A stretch of 64,000 nucleotides of DNA from a virus: the IMG/VR virus record IMGVR_UViG_3300042946_000581, positions 34,691-98,690 of that record. One strand, 5' to 3'. Shown here piece by piece: positions 1 through 8,589 of the stretch. Each line of letters opens with the position of its first letter. Positions within the stretch are counted from its first letter, which is position 1. A program made the position numbers and the translations under genes. Below the pieces are notes generated by a model that saw nothing but the letters and a program-made list of their open reading frames with translations, was not told the origin of the DNA and searched no databases.

Positions 1-1
1 A

Positions 2-118
2 AAAAAGAAATATACTAATTTGGATTTTAATAAAAGTGAATCTGAGTTAACCAAAGAATTGGGATTTTCCAAAATATGGGATTGTGGATTATTTAAATAT
101 AAGATTAATTTTTTTTAA
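2..118 (+). CDS. 3' end of a gene cut by the window edge
   Basis: An open frame enters from the left edge and closes with TAA at 116-118, giving the last 38 residues of a protein (contains SKIWDCGLFKYKI). The W-D-C-G-x-x-K-Y ending resembles C-termini seen in several phage hypothetical proteins, but I cannot assign a function from so short a piece. It lies 33 bases before the next gene on the same strand, with a TATTTAT box in between, so the next gene probably starts its own transcript. Confidence 0.5.
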   Translation, partial: KKKYTNLDFNKSESELTKELGFSKIWDCGLFKYKINFF

Positions 119-127
119 TAATTATGA

Positions 128-134
128 TATTTAT
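128..134 (+). promoter_or_regulatory. Putative late promoter box TATTTAT
   Basis: TATTTAT followed by AAAATAAAA, 17 bases before the ATG at 152. It matches the box found before many other genes in this window (see the finding on late promoters). Function is inferred from recurrence and position only. Confidence 0.45.
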
Positions 135-151
135 AAAATAAAAGATTACTT

Positions 152-1318
152 ATGAGGTCTAACAATGATATAAGAATTAGAGCTATTTCCTACAATTTAA
201 AATATTTTTTTACAAATAAAGGTATTGTACAAATAGATAATAGGTTAAATGAAAACATTATTAAATATAATGCCAGTAATTTAAGTTATGGGATTAATAT
301 GTTGAGAGAAAATATGCAAGTTAAATTTAATTTGGGTTTAATTTCAATGGAAGATTATTTGTTTTCATCAAGAAAGTTTTTATACGAAATGATGAATAAA
401 ATAAATTCAAAAAATGGAACTAGTATATTAACAGAATGGGAAAGAAAATATAGTTCAGATACAAGAATTATTACTGAAAATTTTAATCCTAAAGATATAG
501 TTAAAAGTTATAATTTAGGTTGGTATGGTGTTGAGACATTGTACCAAGAAAGAATTAATAATTTAATTATTAAAGAAGACATATTGGGTAATATATGGGG
601 TGGTATTAAATCTTTTGCTGAATGGGGTTGGAATAACATTAAAGACACAATTACTAAGGCAATGACGTGTACTTCAGGTCAGGGGGCTATTGAATGTTTT
701 ATGGAAGGGTTAAGAACTGTTGCAACGTCATTATTGGGTGTTGGTGTGTTAACTGGTGTGTCATTTATTTCTCCGATAGGACAAATTCCAAATCTTATTA
801 TATTTGGGGCTTTATTAATTTATGATATATGGAAAATGATGACAGGTAAAGAATATAAAGTCGTTGATATTGTTGTTGATATTGTTTCATTATTAACACC
901 ATTAATCGCCAAAGGATTGGGGTCATTACTTAAAGGTGTTTCTAATTTTGTTGGTTTGGGTAAATTGGCGGCAACTAGTGGGGGTGTTTTGAGTAAATTC
1001 CTTCCAACTTTGATGAAAGGATTAGGTAGTTTATCTGGTATTATTAGTAAAGTTGTAAGTTTTTTTTCCATCAAATTGGGTATAAAATGGATTGCGGATA
1101 TGTCAAGTACAACAACACAAGGTTTGGAAAAAATTACTGATGAAGTACAAGAAGGAATAGATTCTGAAAAAGAAAAATTAAAAGGTAGTGACGATTTAGG
1201 TGACTTAGATGATATGGACGATTTAGACGATTTGGAGGATGAAAATATTGATGGTTTTGGTGATGAGGAAGAAGATATTGATGGTGATTTAAATATGCCT
1301 AATGATAAACCAATGTAG
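152..1318 (+). CDS. Hydrophobic virion/internal protein with acidic tail
   Basis: 388 aa, no family recognised. Residues 1-140 are mixed helical. Residues about 186-230 contain two long hydrophobic stretches (around LLGVGVLTGVSFIS and LIIFGALLIYDIW) and 238-310 are glycine-rich amphipathic (repeated GLGSLL/GLGKL), which suggests membrane insertion or pore formation. The last 45 residues are almost entirely Asp/Glu. Sites of the form [LI]-x-E occur at about residues 95, 109 and 142 (LTE, ITE, IKE), the type cut by T4-like prohead proteases. It heads a same-strand group of proteins with capsid-targeting-like N-termini. It could be an ejected membrane-active head protein; that is inference. Confidence 0.7.
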   Translation: MRSNNDIRIRAISYNLKYFFTNKGIVQIDNRLNENIIKYNASNLSYGINMLRENMQVKFNLGLISMEDYLFSSRKFLYEMMNKINSKNGTSILTEWERKYSSDTRIITENFNPKDIVKSYNLGWYGVETLYQERINNLIIKEDILGNIWGGIKSFAEWGWNNIKDTITKAMTCTSGQGAIECFMEGLRTVATSLLGVGVLTGVSFISPIGQIPNLIIFGALLIYDIWKMMTGKEYKVVDIVVDIVSLLTPLIAKGLGSLLKGVSNFVGLGKLAATSGGVLSKFLPTLMKGLGSLSGIISKVVSFFSIKLGIKWIADMSSTTTQGLEKITDEVQEGIDSEKEKLKGSDDLGDLDDMDDLDDLEDENIDGFGDEEEDIDGDLNMPNDKPM

Positions 1319-1363
1319 TCAAAAAAAAAATAAAATAACCTATAATTTTTAAAGAAATTAACA

Positions 1364-1370
1364 TATTTAT
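1364..1370 (+). promoter_or_regulatory. Putative late promoter box TATTTAT
   Basis: TATTTAT followed by ATTAAAAC, 15 bases before the ATG at 1386; same box and spacing as at the other proposed late promoters. Confidence 0.5.
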
Positions 1371-1385
1371 ATTAAAACAATTATT

Positions 1386-2789
1386 ATGAAAAAACTATAT
1401 TTTTTAAACGAAGAAGAAAAACAAAGAATCTTAAAATTACATAAAAGCCGTCAAGTTGGTAAATTTTGGTTAAATGAACAAGCTTTAGATAATCCAGATG
1501 AAACTATGGAAACGGGATTACCTAGAGGTACTTGGACAAAAGAGCAAGCTTCAATGTTTGATTTGGTTATTAATAATTATAAAAAGATGAGTGCTGGAGA
1601 AAGAGATAGATTCATAAATGGTATAAAAAGTTTTTGTGCTGACAATGTTTTTGGTAGTCCAACTATGAGTACTACCGCTTTAAAAGCTAATGGTAAGGCT
1701 TTTGAAATTTTGATGAAAAGAAACGCATACACAATTGCTATTTTTAGTGGAGGTAGAGGGTTTGCCAATCCTAAAGAATTAGTCCCTTATTTTCAAGAAT
1801 TAAAGAATATACCAAATTTTTGTTGGTCTGTAAAAAACATTACAGATTTAAGGGGGGAAGAAACTATTATAGATATCGCTGATGAGATTTTTAATGAAAC
1901 AGATTTTGTTGCTAATTTTATAAACCCAGTAAAAGCATTAGCCATAGCAACAAAAATTGCTACATATGATACTGAAGAAGGTGAAAAAATTAAAGCTAAA
2001 GGAGGTGTTGATGATGCGGAATGGGAAAAAACGCAATTAGAGTTTTATAAAACATATCCTTGTTTGGCGGATGTTGCTGTTGCAAGTAAAGCTAAAAATG
2101 CTATAGTAGTTCAAAACCCAAGTGAACACGAACAAATCATTGACCAATCTCAAAGAAAACGAACAAATATTACTGACAAGACAACTTTTATGTCGGATGG
2201 TACTTATATTACATATACTGATGCCAAGGCTAATGCTTTAAGTGGAAAATTTCAATGTTCACGTGATGGAGAATTAACACTATTGTATCCCGGTAAAGTT
2301 GGCATGGGTAGTGAAGGTGGTATATATTCTAAATGGCCTTGTTTAGGACAATCTAGAAAAGATGGAACTCCATATACTGAAATTGACTCTAGTGATAATA
2401 ATCAAGCAATTATGGCGGATGAGGAAAGAAAGACACATCCAATATTTAGTGGTTACCCAGAAGGTGATATCTACTTTAGTATTGATGGGACTTTCTTAAC
2501 TGAAAATGATTTTAATAATGACCTTGATAAATCAGGTAGATTTAAATGTAAATCAAAAGGTAGAATTTTTGCGGCACCATTTAAAGGTGTATCAACAGAA
2601 CCAATCAAACCTAATCCAATTGTAACAACAACCAATAGAGGAGGTAGTAAAACTGCAGGTGGTATGGGAACAGTTTCAGCATCTCCATCATACATTAGTG
2701 AAATATTAAAATGTGCTAAGATTGGAGGTTCTACTTTAGACCAAAACGCATTAAATCAGTTATATGATTACATAAAAAATAATAAATAA
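1386..2789 (+). CDS. Putative capsid-targeted internal protein (467 aa)
   Basis: The N-terminus carries NEEEKQRILKLH and then FWLNE-Q at residues 28-32. This parallels the start of the gene at 2807 (SESEKSRILNLH then FLFE-Q) and fits a T4-type targeting peptide cut after L-x-E. The mature part has no recognised family; it holds two Cys-containing modules around residues 280-320 and 360-395 (FQCSRDGEL, FKCKSKGRI) that resemble parts of the protein at 3131-4144. The C-terminus, after a Gly/Ser/Thr linker, is a short helical segment ending LNQLYDYIKNNK, similar to INLLYTAIENA in the 3131 protein. So the two are probably paralogues. Function unknown. Confidence 0.75.
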   Translation: MKKLYFLNEEEKQRILKLHKSRQVGKFWLNEQALDNPDETMETGLPRGTWTKEQASMFDLVINNYKKMSAGERDRFINGIKSFCADNVFGSPTMSTTALKANGKAFEILMKRNAYTIAIFSGGRGFANPKELVPYFQELKNIPNFCWSVKNITDLRGEETIIDIADEIFNETDFVANFINPVKALAIATKIATYDTEEGEKIKAKGGVDDAEWEKTQLEFYKTYPCLADVAVASKAKNAIVVQNPSEHEQIIDQSQRKRTNITDKTTFMSDGTYITYTDAKANALSGKFQCSRDGELTLLYPGKVGMGSEGGIYSKWPCLGQSRKDGTPYTEIDSSDNNQAIMADEERKTHPIFSGYPEGDIYFSIDGTFLTENDFNNDLDKSGRFKCKSKGRIFAAPFKGVSTEPIKPNPIVTTTNRGGSKTAGGMGTVSASPSYISEILKCAKIGGSTLDQNALNQLYDYIKNNK

Positions 2790-2806
2790 TAATCAAACAA
2801 AGAAAT

Positions 2807-3121
2807 ATGAGACTATTAATAAGTGAAAGTGAAAAAAGTAGAATTTTAAATTTACATAGACCAAAATTCTTATTTGAGCAATCAACAAATATAACTATTA
2901 GTGATTTACAATCATTGATTGGCGTAAGTATAGATAACAATCTAGGACCTCAAACCGCAAATAAATTATTAGAAGTATTAAAAAGTATTCCTGGTAATGG
3001 TTGTAGTGCTAATTTTGTTCCTCCAACAGGAGGAGGAGGTAGTGGGACAATTAAACCAATTGGGACTAATACGGGCGGTAGTTCTAACTTTATAAAAAGC
3101 CCAACTAATTACGAAAAATAA
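2807..3121 (+). CDS. Small capsid-targeted protein, peptidoglycan-binding-like
   Basis: 104 aa. Residues 1-25 form a predicted targeting peptide (SESEKSRILNLH, ending FLFE-Q at 21-25). The following segment DLQSLIGVSIDNNLGPQTAN resembles the core of PG_binding_1 domains (LQ..LG...D..xGPxT), which bind cell-wall peptidoglycan. The tail is a low-complexity Gly/Thr/Ser linker. It sits 17 bases after the 1386 gene in the same operon. The binding assignment is by motif resemblance only. Confidence 0.65.
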   Translation: MRLLISESEKSRILNLHRPKFLFEQSTNITISDLQSLIGVSIDNNLGPQTANKLLEVLKSIPGNGCSANFVPPTGGGGSGTIKPIGTNTGGSSNFIKSPTNYEK

Positions 3122-3130
3122 ATTTTAATT

Positions 3131-4144
3131 ATGAATAGAAGTTATAGTAAAATAAGGAACATTAATAGTGTTAATTATTTATTGGAACAAAAATATCTTG
3201 AGGATAAACGAAATACTGATAGAGGTGTTTTGGTTGAACAACAACCTGAAGAAGATAATTGGTTTAATAATATGAATAGTTCTTATTTTGACAGATCAGC
3301 AAATAAGGATTATAGTAAATTTCCTTGTGTCTCATCATTAAAAATTGCTAAAGGTAATCGATTAAGATTTGACGCAAATTATTACTATTTCCCAAATGGG
3401 AACTATGCAACTATTGCTGATGTTAACAAATATTCTCAAGATTATGCTAATAATCCAAACACAACACTAAATTATGCTGGTACATATAGTTGTAAAGAAA
3501 CTATAAATGATATCACAAATCAAAAAACATCTTCAATACAAAGGTCAGAAAATCCAAAAAAAGAATTAGCTAGTTCAACAGAAACTATGGCAGCTGCAGC
3601 AGAAAGACAAAGAAAAGAACTAGGGTATGGAGAGGGTAAAGGTGATGAAGGTAATTGGAAAAATACAAGATGTGCTTTAACTATGGGAACTACATCTAAG
3701 ACACCTACAACTAGTCCAAATTACCCAGGTAAAGAACATATTTATTATGATGTAAAAGATGCTGACTTATCAATATTCAATGGATACCTTGAGGATGATG
3801 ATGTTCATGAGGTATATTTATTTAATACTGGAGTGTTTTATGTGGGGTCAACACCATATCCTAAGTACCAACGAGGACCAAGTGATGAAAATAAATTTTA
3901 TAAGTATACTTGTGTTGGTGGTAAAGTAAAACCAACAAAAGAAATTATTGGTATTGAGGGTAGTCAAGATAGAAATAGTACTCAGTCCACAACTAGTGGA
4001 GGTGGTTTTGGTACAGTATATCCTAATGTGTTCACACCAAATGTTGTTAGTACTATCAGAACAAAAATCGGTTCGGGTGAAACTTCACCAACTTTAACAC
4101 AAACAGACATAAATTTATTGTATACCGCAATAGAAAACGCTTAA
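3131..4144 (+). CDS. Putative capsid-targeted internal protein (337 aa)
   Basis: 337 aa, 9 bases after the preceding gene. The N-terminus ends in YLLE-Q at residues 16-20, and a second site, VLVE-Q, lies at 33-37; both fit [LI]-x-E prohead cleavage. The rest is rich in Asn, Ser, Tyr and Thr, with modules around FPCVSSLKIAKGNRLRFD and KFYKYTCVGGKVKPTK that resemble repeats in the 1386 protein. A Gly/Ser/Thr linker precedes a helical C-terminus. No enzyme motif seen. Probably a paralogue of the 1386 product. Confidence 0.7.
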   Translation: MNRSYSKIRNINSVNYLLEQKYLEDKRNTDRGVLVEQQPEEDNWFNNMNSSYFDRSANKDYSKFPCVSSLKIAKGNRLRFDANYYYFPNGNYATIADVNKYSQDYANNPNTTLNYAGTYSCKETINDITNQKTSSIQRSENPKKELASSTETMAAAAERQRKELGYGEGKGDEGNWKNTRCALTMGTTSKTPTTSPNYPGKEHIYYDVKDADLSIFNGYLEDDDVHEVYLFNTGVFYVGSTPYPKYQRGPSDENKFYKYTCVGGKVKPTKEIIGIEGSQDRNSTQSTTSGGGFGTVYPNVFTPNVVSTIRTKIGSGETSPTLTQTDINLLYTAIENA

Positions 4145-4156
4145 TAAAAAATAATT

Positions 4157-4630
4157 ATGAAACAAAATATGATGATATTATCTGAACGTGAAATACAAAA
4201 ATTGGTTAAACAAATATTGTTAAAAGAACAATCAGGTGCTAATAGGACTATTACTGATATACAAAATTTATTAATACGTAAAGGACGTAGAGAAGTTGGT
4301 ACTAGTGATGGAAAAGCTGGTCTAAATACATTAACAGCAATTAATAATGCTCTAAATTTAGGTCTTAATCTTTATAGACCACAAGCGGCTAAACAAAATA
4401 CACAAACAAATGTTCAACAAAATATCATGAAAAGTCCAAGTGCTGTAGATTTTGAAAAAATTAATCCCGCATCGAAAGATGGTAATTTACAGGGTGTTAC
4501 TACGAATCAAGGGACTGAAATAACTCCGGCTAAACAAAATGATTATGCCGCTAATAATTTGACAGGTAAAAAAGAATATGTCGCACCTACTTTAACTGAT
4601 CAAAGTAAAATAGTGGGTTTAACTGATTAA
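4157..4630 (+). CDS. Capsid-targeted protein, peptidoglycan-binding-like
   Basis: 157 aa. The N-terminus ILSEREIQKLVKQILLKE-Q (residues 7-25) is one of the clearest targeting-peptide matches here. The next segment, ITDIQNLLIRKG followed by GTSDGKAGLNTLTAI, looks like a PG_binding_1 repeat. The remainder is Gln/Asn/Thr-rich and probably disordered. Last gene of the + strand group, followed directly by a strong hairpin terminator. Confidence 0.7.
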   Translation: MKQNMMILSEREIQKLVKQILLKEQSGANRTITDIQNLLIRKGRREVGTSDGKAGLNTLTAINNALNLGLNLYRPQAAKQNTQTNVQQNIMKSPSAVDFEKINPASKDGNLQGVTTNQGTEITPAKQNDYAANNLTGKKEYVAPTLTDQSKIVGLTD

Positions 4631-4636
4631 AATATA

Positions 4637-4661
4637 GGTGAAGTTAATCTTCACCTTTTTT
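4637..4661 (+). terminator. Rho-independent terminator
   Basis: GGTGAAG, loop TTAAT, CTTCACC, then six T. A perfect 7-bp stem directly after the + strand group 152-4630. The stop codon of the convergent gene on the other strand lies in its loop. Confidence 0.85.
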
Positions 4662-4868
4662 ATTTTCCGATAATATTCTAATACTTTTTGATATTATTTC
4701 AGATTCCCCAAGTGAGTACATTCCATTATGATAGGCATACTTAACCGCTTGTACGATTAAGAATATTGCTTGTTCTCTATCCATCACATCAATTAATGTT
4801 TGTAGATGGTTTTCTGTTAATAGAGGTACTGAATTAAATAATTTACCGTAAATTTTTTCTTGTTCCAT
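4644..4868 (-). CDS. Conserved small phage protein, function unknown
   Basis: 74 aa, acidic and helical, with SVPLLTENHLQTLIDVMDRE and a middle part rich in Ala/Val/Tyr (FLIVQAVKYAY). No enzymatic motif. It is convergent with the 152-4630 group and divergent from the gene at 4898, with only 29 bases between the two starts. It looks like a real gene because it fills the gap, uses phage-like codons and ends exactly in the terminator loop. Confidence 0.65.
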   Translation of the reverse strand: MEQEKIYGKLFNSVPLLTENHLQTLIDVMDREQAIFLIVQAVKYAYHNGMYSLGESEIISKSIRILSENKKGED

Positions 4869-4871
4869 AGA

Positions 4872-4884
4872 TATTTATATTTAT
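4872..4884 (+). promoter_or_regulatory. Two overlapping late promoter boxes
   Basis: TATTTATATTTAT contains two overlapping TATTTAT copies, 13 and 19 bases before the ATG at 4898. Confidence 0.45.
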
Positions 4885-4897
4885 AATTTCATTTGTA

Positions 4898-5788
4898 ATG
4901 ATAGATAAAATAAAAAATATAGTCAAAAAAATATTAACCGAGGCAACAAGTGAATCAGGTTCAAGAGGTTCATTTATCGCTCCTCTAAGAATGGGGAAGA
5001 GAATATTTAAAAAATCGGAATTAGGTCCATATAGTGAATCTGTATCAAAGTATTATAGTCAAGAATTGGCAACTGATAGTTATGATGGTAAGATGTCAAC
5101 ATCCAAGAAGGACATCAAAAAAATTGAATCTAAGGCAAAAAAGGCTTCAATCTATGCCAAGAATCATCCAATACAAAATGATGACGATGGGGAGGTAATT
5201 AACCCCTATCCAAAGGGTAAATCAAAAAAAATAAATGAAGCGACATTTGGATATGGTGGGGAATATAACGCACCACTTGAGATTGGAATGAAAAAATGGA
5301 AGAATCCTGAATTACAACCATTTTCAGATTTTGTTGATACTGAAGCAAATATAAATAAAGTTAAGTCAACAACCAAAAACAATATAAGAAGAACTGTTGG
5401 AATGTGGGAGAAAGGGAAGGATGGTAGTTATAAAATTGATAAACATTATGTCCATACGGTTAATGAGTGGGATTATGAAGAAGCCCCAATATTAACTGAA
5501 GATTTGGCAGTATGGTTTGGAACAAAGAAAAAACCCAAGGGGTCATCACAACCAAAAGGACCTTGGGTTAATATTTGTAGAAAGGTAGATGGTAAACACC
5601 CACCTTGTGGAAGGAGTGAGGCTGATACCAAGAGTTATCCTAAATGTAGGGCGGCTGGTGTTGCTGGTAAGATGTCAGATTCTGAGAAGAAATCGGCTTG
5701 TGCTCAGAAACGTAGAGCTGAAAAGAAAGACCCCAAAATTGGAACTGGTAACAAACCGACTATGACTTCTTATAAACCTAAGAAATAA
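4898..5788 (+). CDS. Multi-site cleaved capsid protein with DUF5872-like end
   Basis: 296 aa. N-terminus MIDKIKNIVKKILTE-A is a textbook-length targeting peptide with L-T-E at 13-15. Two further sites split the protein: KINE-A at 111-115 and ILTE-D at 198-202. The first two segments are diverged copies of each other (IAPLRMGKRIFKKSELGPYS at 27-46 versus NAPLEIGMKKWKNPELQPFS at 124-143). The third segment is basic and Cys-containing (GPWVNICR, PPCGRSEA, YPKCRAA), similar to DUF5872-type modules of other phage proteins. It may be a polyprotein giving small basic, DNA-associated internal peptides; that role is inference. It ends one base before the convergent gene's stop. Confidence 0.75.
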   Translation: MIDKIKNIVKKILTEATSESGSRGSFIAPLRMGKRIFKKSELGPYSESVSKYYSQELATDSYDGKMSTSKKDIKKIESKAKKASIYAKNHPIQNDDDGEVINPYPKGKSKKINEATFGYGGEYNAPLEIGMKKWKNPELQPFSDFVDTEANINKVKSTTKNNIRRTVGMWEKGKDGSYKIDKHYVHTVNEWDYEEAPILTEDLAVWFGTKKKPKGSSQPKGPWVNICRKVDGKHPPCGRSEADTKSYPKCRAAGVAGKMSDSEKKSACAQKRRAEKKDPKIGTGNKPTMTSYKPKK

Positions 5789-6202
5789 TTATTGTCTTAT
5801 TTTATTAAGTATTACGTCCAAGGAGTGAACAATTTGTGACATAATTTCATCCTCATCTTTTTGACGTATTGTTTCAACTTTTTCATCATACATTTTAGTG
5901 AACCTATCATAATTTCTATCACTTATAATAATATCATGATGATGAACGTGATTTGTTATACTCAATAATTTCCCATCCAATATTAAAAATAACCCCAAAG
6001 TTTTATTTATGATATATCTCTTTTTGCTTAAGAAAGTAAGTCTAAAATGAGAATCTGGATGTAGAATCAATAGTCGTGCAATTGACATACATTTTTTTTG
6101 AGTCTCGGAGACTTTGTCATAATCTGGGTTATTCATTTTTCTATTGAAAAGAACCCATTTAACGTAACTACGTTTTAAAAACCTTTTTATAAATTTTTTC
6201 AT
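5789..6202 (-). CDS. Hypothetical phage protein (137 aa)
   Basis: Basic N-terminus (KKFIKRFLKRSYVKWVLF), then a helical body with a His-rich stretch NHVHHHDIII near residues 84-93 and a coiled-coil-like C-terminus. No family recognised. It abuts the stop codon of the + strand gene at 4898-5788 without a spacer. The His cluster could bind metal, but nothing else supports that. Confidence 0.6.
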   Translation of the reverse strand: MKKFIKRFLKRSYVKWVLFNRKMNNPDYDKVSETQKKCMSIARLLILHPDSHFRLTFLSKKRYIINKTLGLFLILDGKLLSITNHVHHHDIIISDRNYDRFTKMYDEKVETIRQKDEDEIMSQIVHSLDVILNKIRQ

Positions 6203-6253
6203 AAGATGTTATTTTTTGATTCATCACAAATATAAAAAGGTTTTCTTATTAAA

Positions 6254-6283
6254 ACAAAAAAAGGTAGAAAAATATTTCTACCT
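6254..6283 (-). terminator. Rho-independent terminator of the baseplate operon
   Basis: On the minus strand AGGTAGAAA, loop TATT, TTTCTACCT, followed by TTTTTTTG. A 9-bp perfect stem just past the stop of the 6308 gene, the last gene of the minus-strand run. The stem could also end + strand transcripts weakly (CTTT follows). Confidence 0.8.
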
Positions 6284-6307
6284 CTTTAAATATAAAAAAA
6301 ATAGTAA

Positions 6308-6778
6308 TTAACAATAAGGTGGTGAACATTTCTTTTTACCATCTAACCCAGGTTTTGTTCCTTTACAAACTTGAACTCCGTAACCATTACTATAAGCACT
6401 GGGGTAGACTTTAAATTTGGCTTTGGCTGCAGCTTTTCCTCTAGCACATAGTTTTGTTCCAGTTTTCTTTTTTCCTTCATTCATAACCATATTTCCTTCT
6501 TCATCATAGAATTCATCCGCATATTGAGTTTCGTTCATAAGGAAGTCAAATACTTGGTCTAGGTTTTCTTTTGCTGTTGCGATATGGTCATCAGCCCAAT
6601 CGTGACCACCTTGAAGTATTTTTTCTACTTGCATTGGGTCTAATTCTAATAACAATTGTGCTTGTCTTATCATTTGTTCAAGATTACTAAAAAACATATA
6701 GTTTTGTACTTTTCCATAATCTTTTTCGTTAACTATTTTTTTAACTAGATTGTTAAGTTGTGATTCTGTGATTCTCAT
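6308..6778 (-). CDS. Capsid-targeted basic Cys protein
   Basis: 156 aa. Starts RITESQLNNLVKKIVNE-K (residues 2-19), the same ITESQ signature as the metalloprotease at 59513. Residues 20-100 are acidic and helical; a second M-N-E-G junction near residue 104 precedes a basic Cys module (KLCARGKAAAKAKFKVYPSA, then VQVCKG and a CSPPYC end). That Cys/Lys module recurs in phage proteins, but I know no proven role. A likely design is propeptide, acidic core segment, basic DNA-binding-like mature peptide. First cleavage has V rather than L/I at -3, so it is weaker. Confidence 0.7.
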   Translation of the reverse strand: MRITESQLNNLVKKIVNEKDYGKVQNYMFFSNLEQMIRQAQLLLELDPMQVEKILQGGHDWADDHIATAKENLDQVFDFLMNETQYADEFYDEEGNMVMNEGKKKTGTKLCARGKAAAKAKFKVYPSAYSNGYGVQVCKGTKPGLDGKKKCSPPYC

Positions 6779-6783
6779 ATAAT

Positions 6784-8583
6784 TTAATTGTTTAAACCAT
6801 TAGGACCACCTAATGTTATTGCGTTTAGTTGTACTACTGCTTGACCACTACCATTAGTCCAAGTTGGATGTGGTGGGTGAATTATTGTTGCGGTATATCC
6901 AGTACCATCCCAACAAACACTACAAATTGTTGCTTCTGTTCCTGCTGAAATAGTTGGTAATGGTGTTGGTGGGGCTGGTCTTGGATTGAATATTGTGCAA
7001 ATATTACAATTTAAATATTGTTGACTAACGGATAATAAATTACCAATTGGTGTTAATGGACAAACATCAACAATTGTTCTACAAAGTCCATTTGAGTCTA
7101 AGAAACAATCTGAATAAGAACCATTGAAACCTCCATAATTTGTTGTTTGAGTCCAAGCGGTATATGTTAAATCAACAACTTCTGATTCTAGGGTAAAACA
7201 ATCTAGTGTTCTAATACCAATTGTTGTGTTGTAACAATCTTCACAAGTATTGAAATTTGTATTGGTGTGAAAATAAATGTTGGAACTAACTAATCCCGTG
7301 ACATCTTGAATTAATGTTGCACATAGGAAATTTGTTTCACCCCATAATGTTTGAACAGTATCTCCAGTTGTAAACGTCCCATCGGTTGTTGTTATATAAA
7401 TAATAGTACCCAAATTACATATTTCCGCTTCCCAAACAAAATAACTTGGGTCTGATGTTAAACAATCTGTTTTAGTTAATAAACTATAGAAAGTATCGTA
7501 AAAAGTACTTGCCGTAATCGTATTTAATGTTACCGCAAATTCATCATAACTTGGGTGATAAAATGCTGTGTTCCCACTGATATATTCATATGATAATATT
7601 TCACCAACTTTAACAAGAGGGTCTGAACATAACGCGTATTCATAAAAAACACCATGACATTCCACACAGGCTTGACAATCTGGTTGGGGTTCAAAGTCTA
7701 AAAATAATGTTTGAGTTACCGCACTTGTAGTTGCACTAATAACTTCATAACATCCCCCACCTAATTGTAAATTAGATACTGCCCCATTTTGAAATAATTG
7801 AGAACCCCAAACAACTTCTTGTATGTCTGAATTTACACAATTTTCTATTATAAACTTTTCATTTTTAACGTCCAAGCAAACATCACATATTGTATCTTCA
7901 GGAAATAAACTTACAAACGTGTGTGTTGGTATTATTGATGGTGATACGCCCACTATGTTACCACAAAATTCATCAGTACCATTAGTATATGAAATTAATC
8001 GGTTAGTAAGATTGGATGGGAGTTGTACGGTATCAAATGTTGTAGGTTCAGTACATCTTTCTACGATATAAATTAATGGACTATTACTTACACAATCTTC
8101 ACACGAGGTAAATGCCGATACACTTAATACAGTGTTGGAAATTAAATTGTCTGTTTGTAGTATTTTATATTCCTCTTGGGTGAGTAATCCTATTTCTCCT
8201 TCAAAACAGCCAATAATAGGATTACCATCAAGGATGGAATCAATAAAATAAGTTCCTCTATTAACAAAATATGAAAAAAATGCTGGGGTAAAGGCACTTA
8301 CATCAAAGTAAATACGACCTTCTCCGCCACAACTAAAAAAACTAAAAATACCGTAATTATTATTGTAACAATCATAACAAGTCGCGTATTCCGTTTGTAA
8401 CAATGAGTTTGATCCTAGTTCATCAGTTAAACTTGTTATTTCAACACAACCTGTAAATTCTTCTTTGAAGAGGCCATTACTTTCCGTATACCAAATCTCA
8501 CCAATGTTAACTACATTACCATTAAAATTTAATCCGTAGGTATTACCTGTAATAAAACAATCAATAGCATTTATTGTCGCCAT
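6784..8583 (-). CDS. Cys-rich repeat tail/fibre protein (599 aa)
   Basis: About nine repeats of roughly 55-65 residues, each bearing a C-x2-C pair (CYDC, CEDC, CDVC, CQAC, CEDC, CNIC), with beta-rich spacers that begin with a Cys and aromatic residues. A Pro-rich linker (RPAPPTPLP) precedes a C-terminal module of about 55 residues with ICSVCWDG, HPPHPTWTNG and VVQLNAITLGG. That module is repeated as the complete product of the next gene upstream (8590-8772). Context among baseplate genes suggests a tail spike or fibre. The paired Cys could bind metal or form disulfides. No catalytic motif. Confidence 0.75.
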   Translation of the reverse strand: MATINAIDCFITGNTYGLNFNGNVVNIGEIWYTESNGLFKEEFTGCVEITSLTDELGSNSLLQTEYATCYDCYNNNYGIFSFFSCGGEGRIYFDVSAFTPAFFSYFVNRGTYFIDSILDGNPIIGCFEGEIGLLTQEEYKILQTDNLISNTVLSVSAFTSCEDCVSNSPLIYIVERCTEPTTFDTVQLPSNLTNRLISYTNGTDEFCGNIVGVSPSIIPTHTFVSLFPEDTICDVCLDVKNEKFIIENCVNSDIQEVVWGSQLFQNGAVSNLQLGGGCYEVISATTSAVTQTLFLDFEPQPDCQACVECHGVFYEYALCSDPLVKVGEILSYEYISGNTAFYHPSYDEFAVTLNTITASTFYDTFYSLLTKTDCLTSDPSYFVWEAEICNLGTIIYITTTDGTFTTGDTVQTLWGETNFLCATLIQDVTGLVSSNIYFHTNTNFNTCEDCYNTTIGIRTLDCFTLESEVVDLTYTAWTQTTNYGGFNGSYSDCFLDSNGLCRTIVDVCPLTPIGNLLSVSQQYLNCNICTIFNPRPAPPTPLPTISAGTEATICSVCWDGTGYTATIIHPPHPTWTNGSGQAVVQLNAITLGGPNGLNN

Positions 8584-8589
8584 TTTTTT

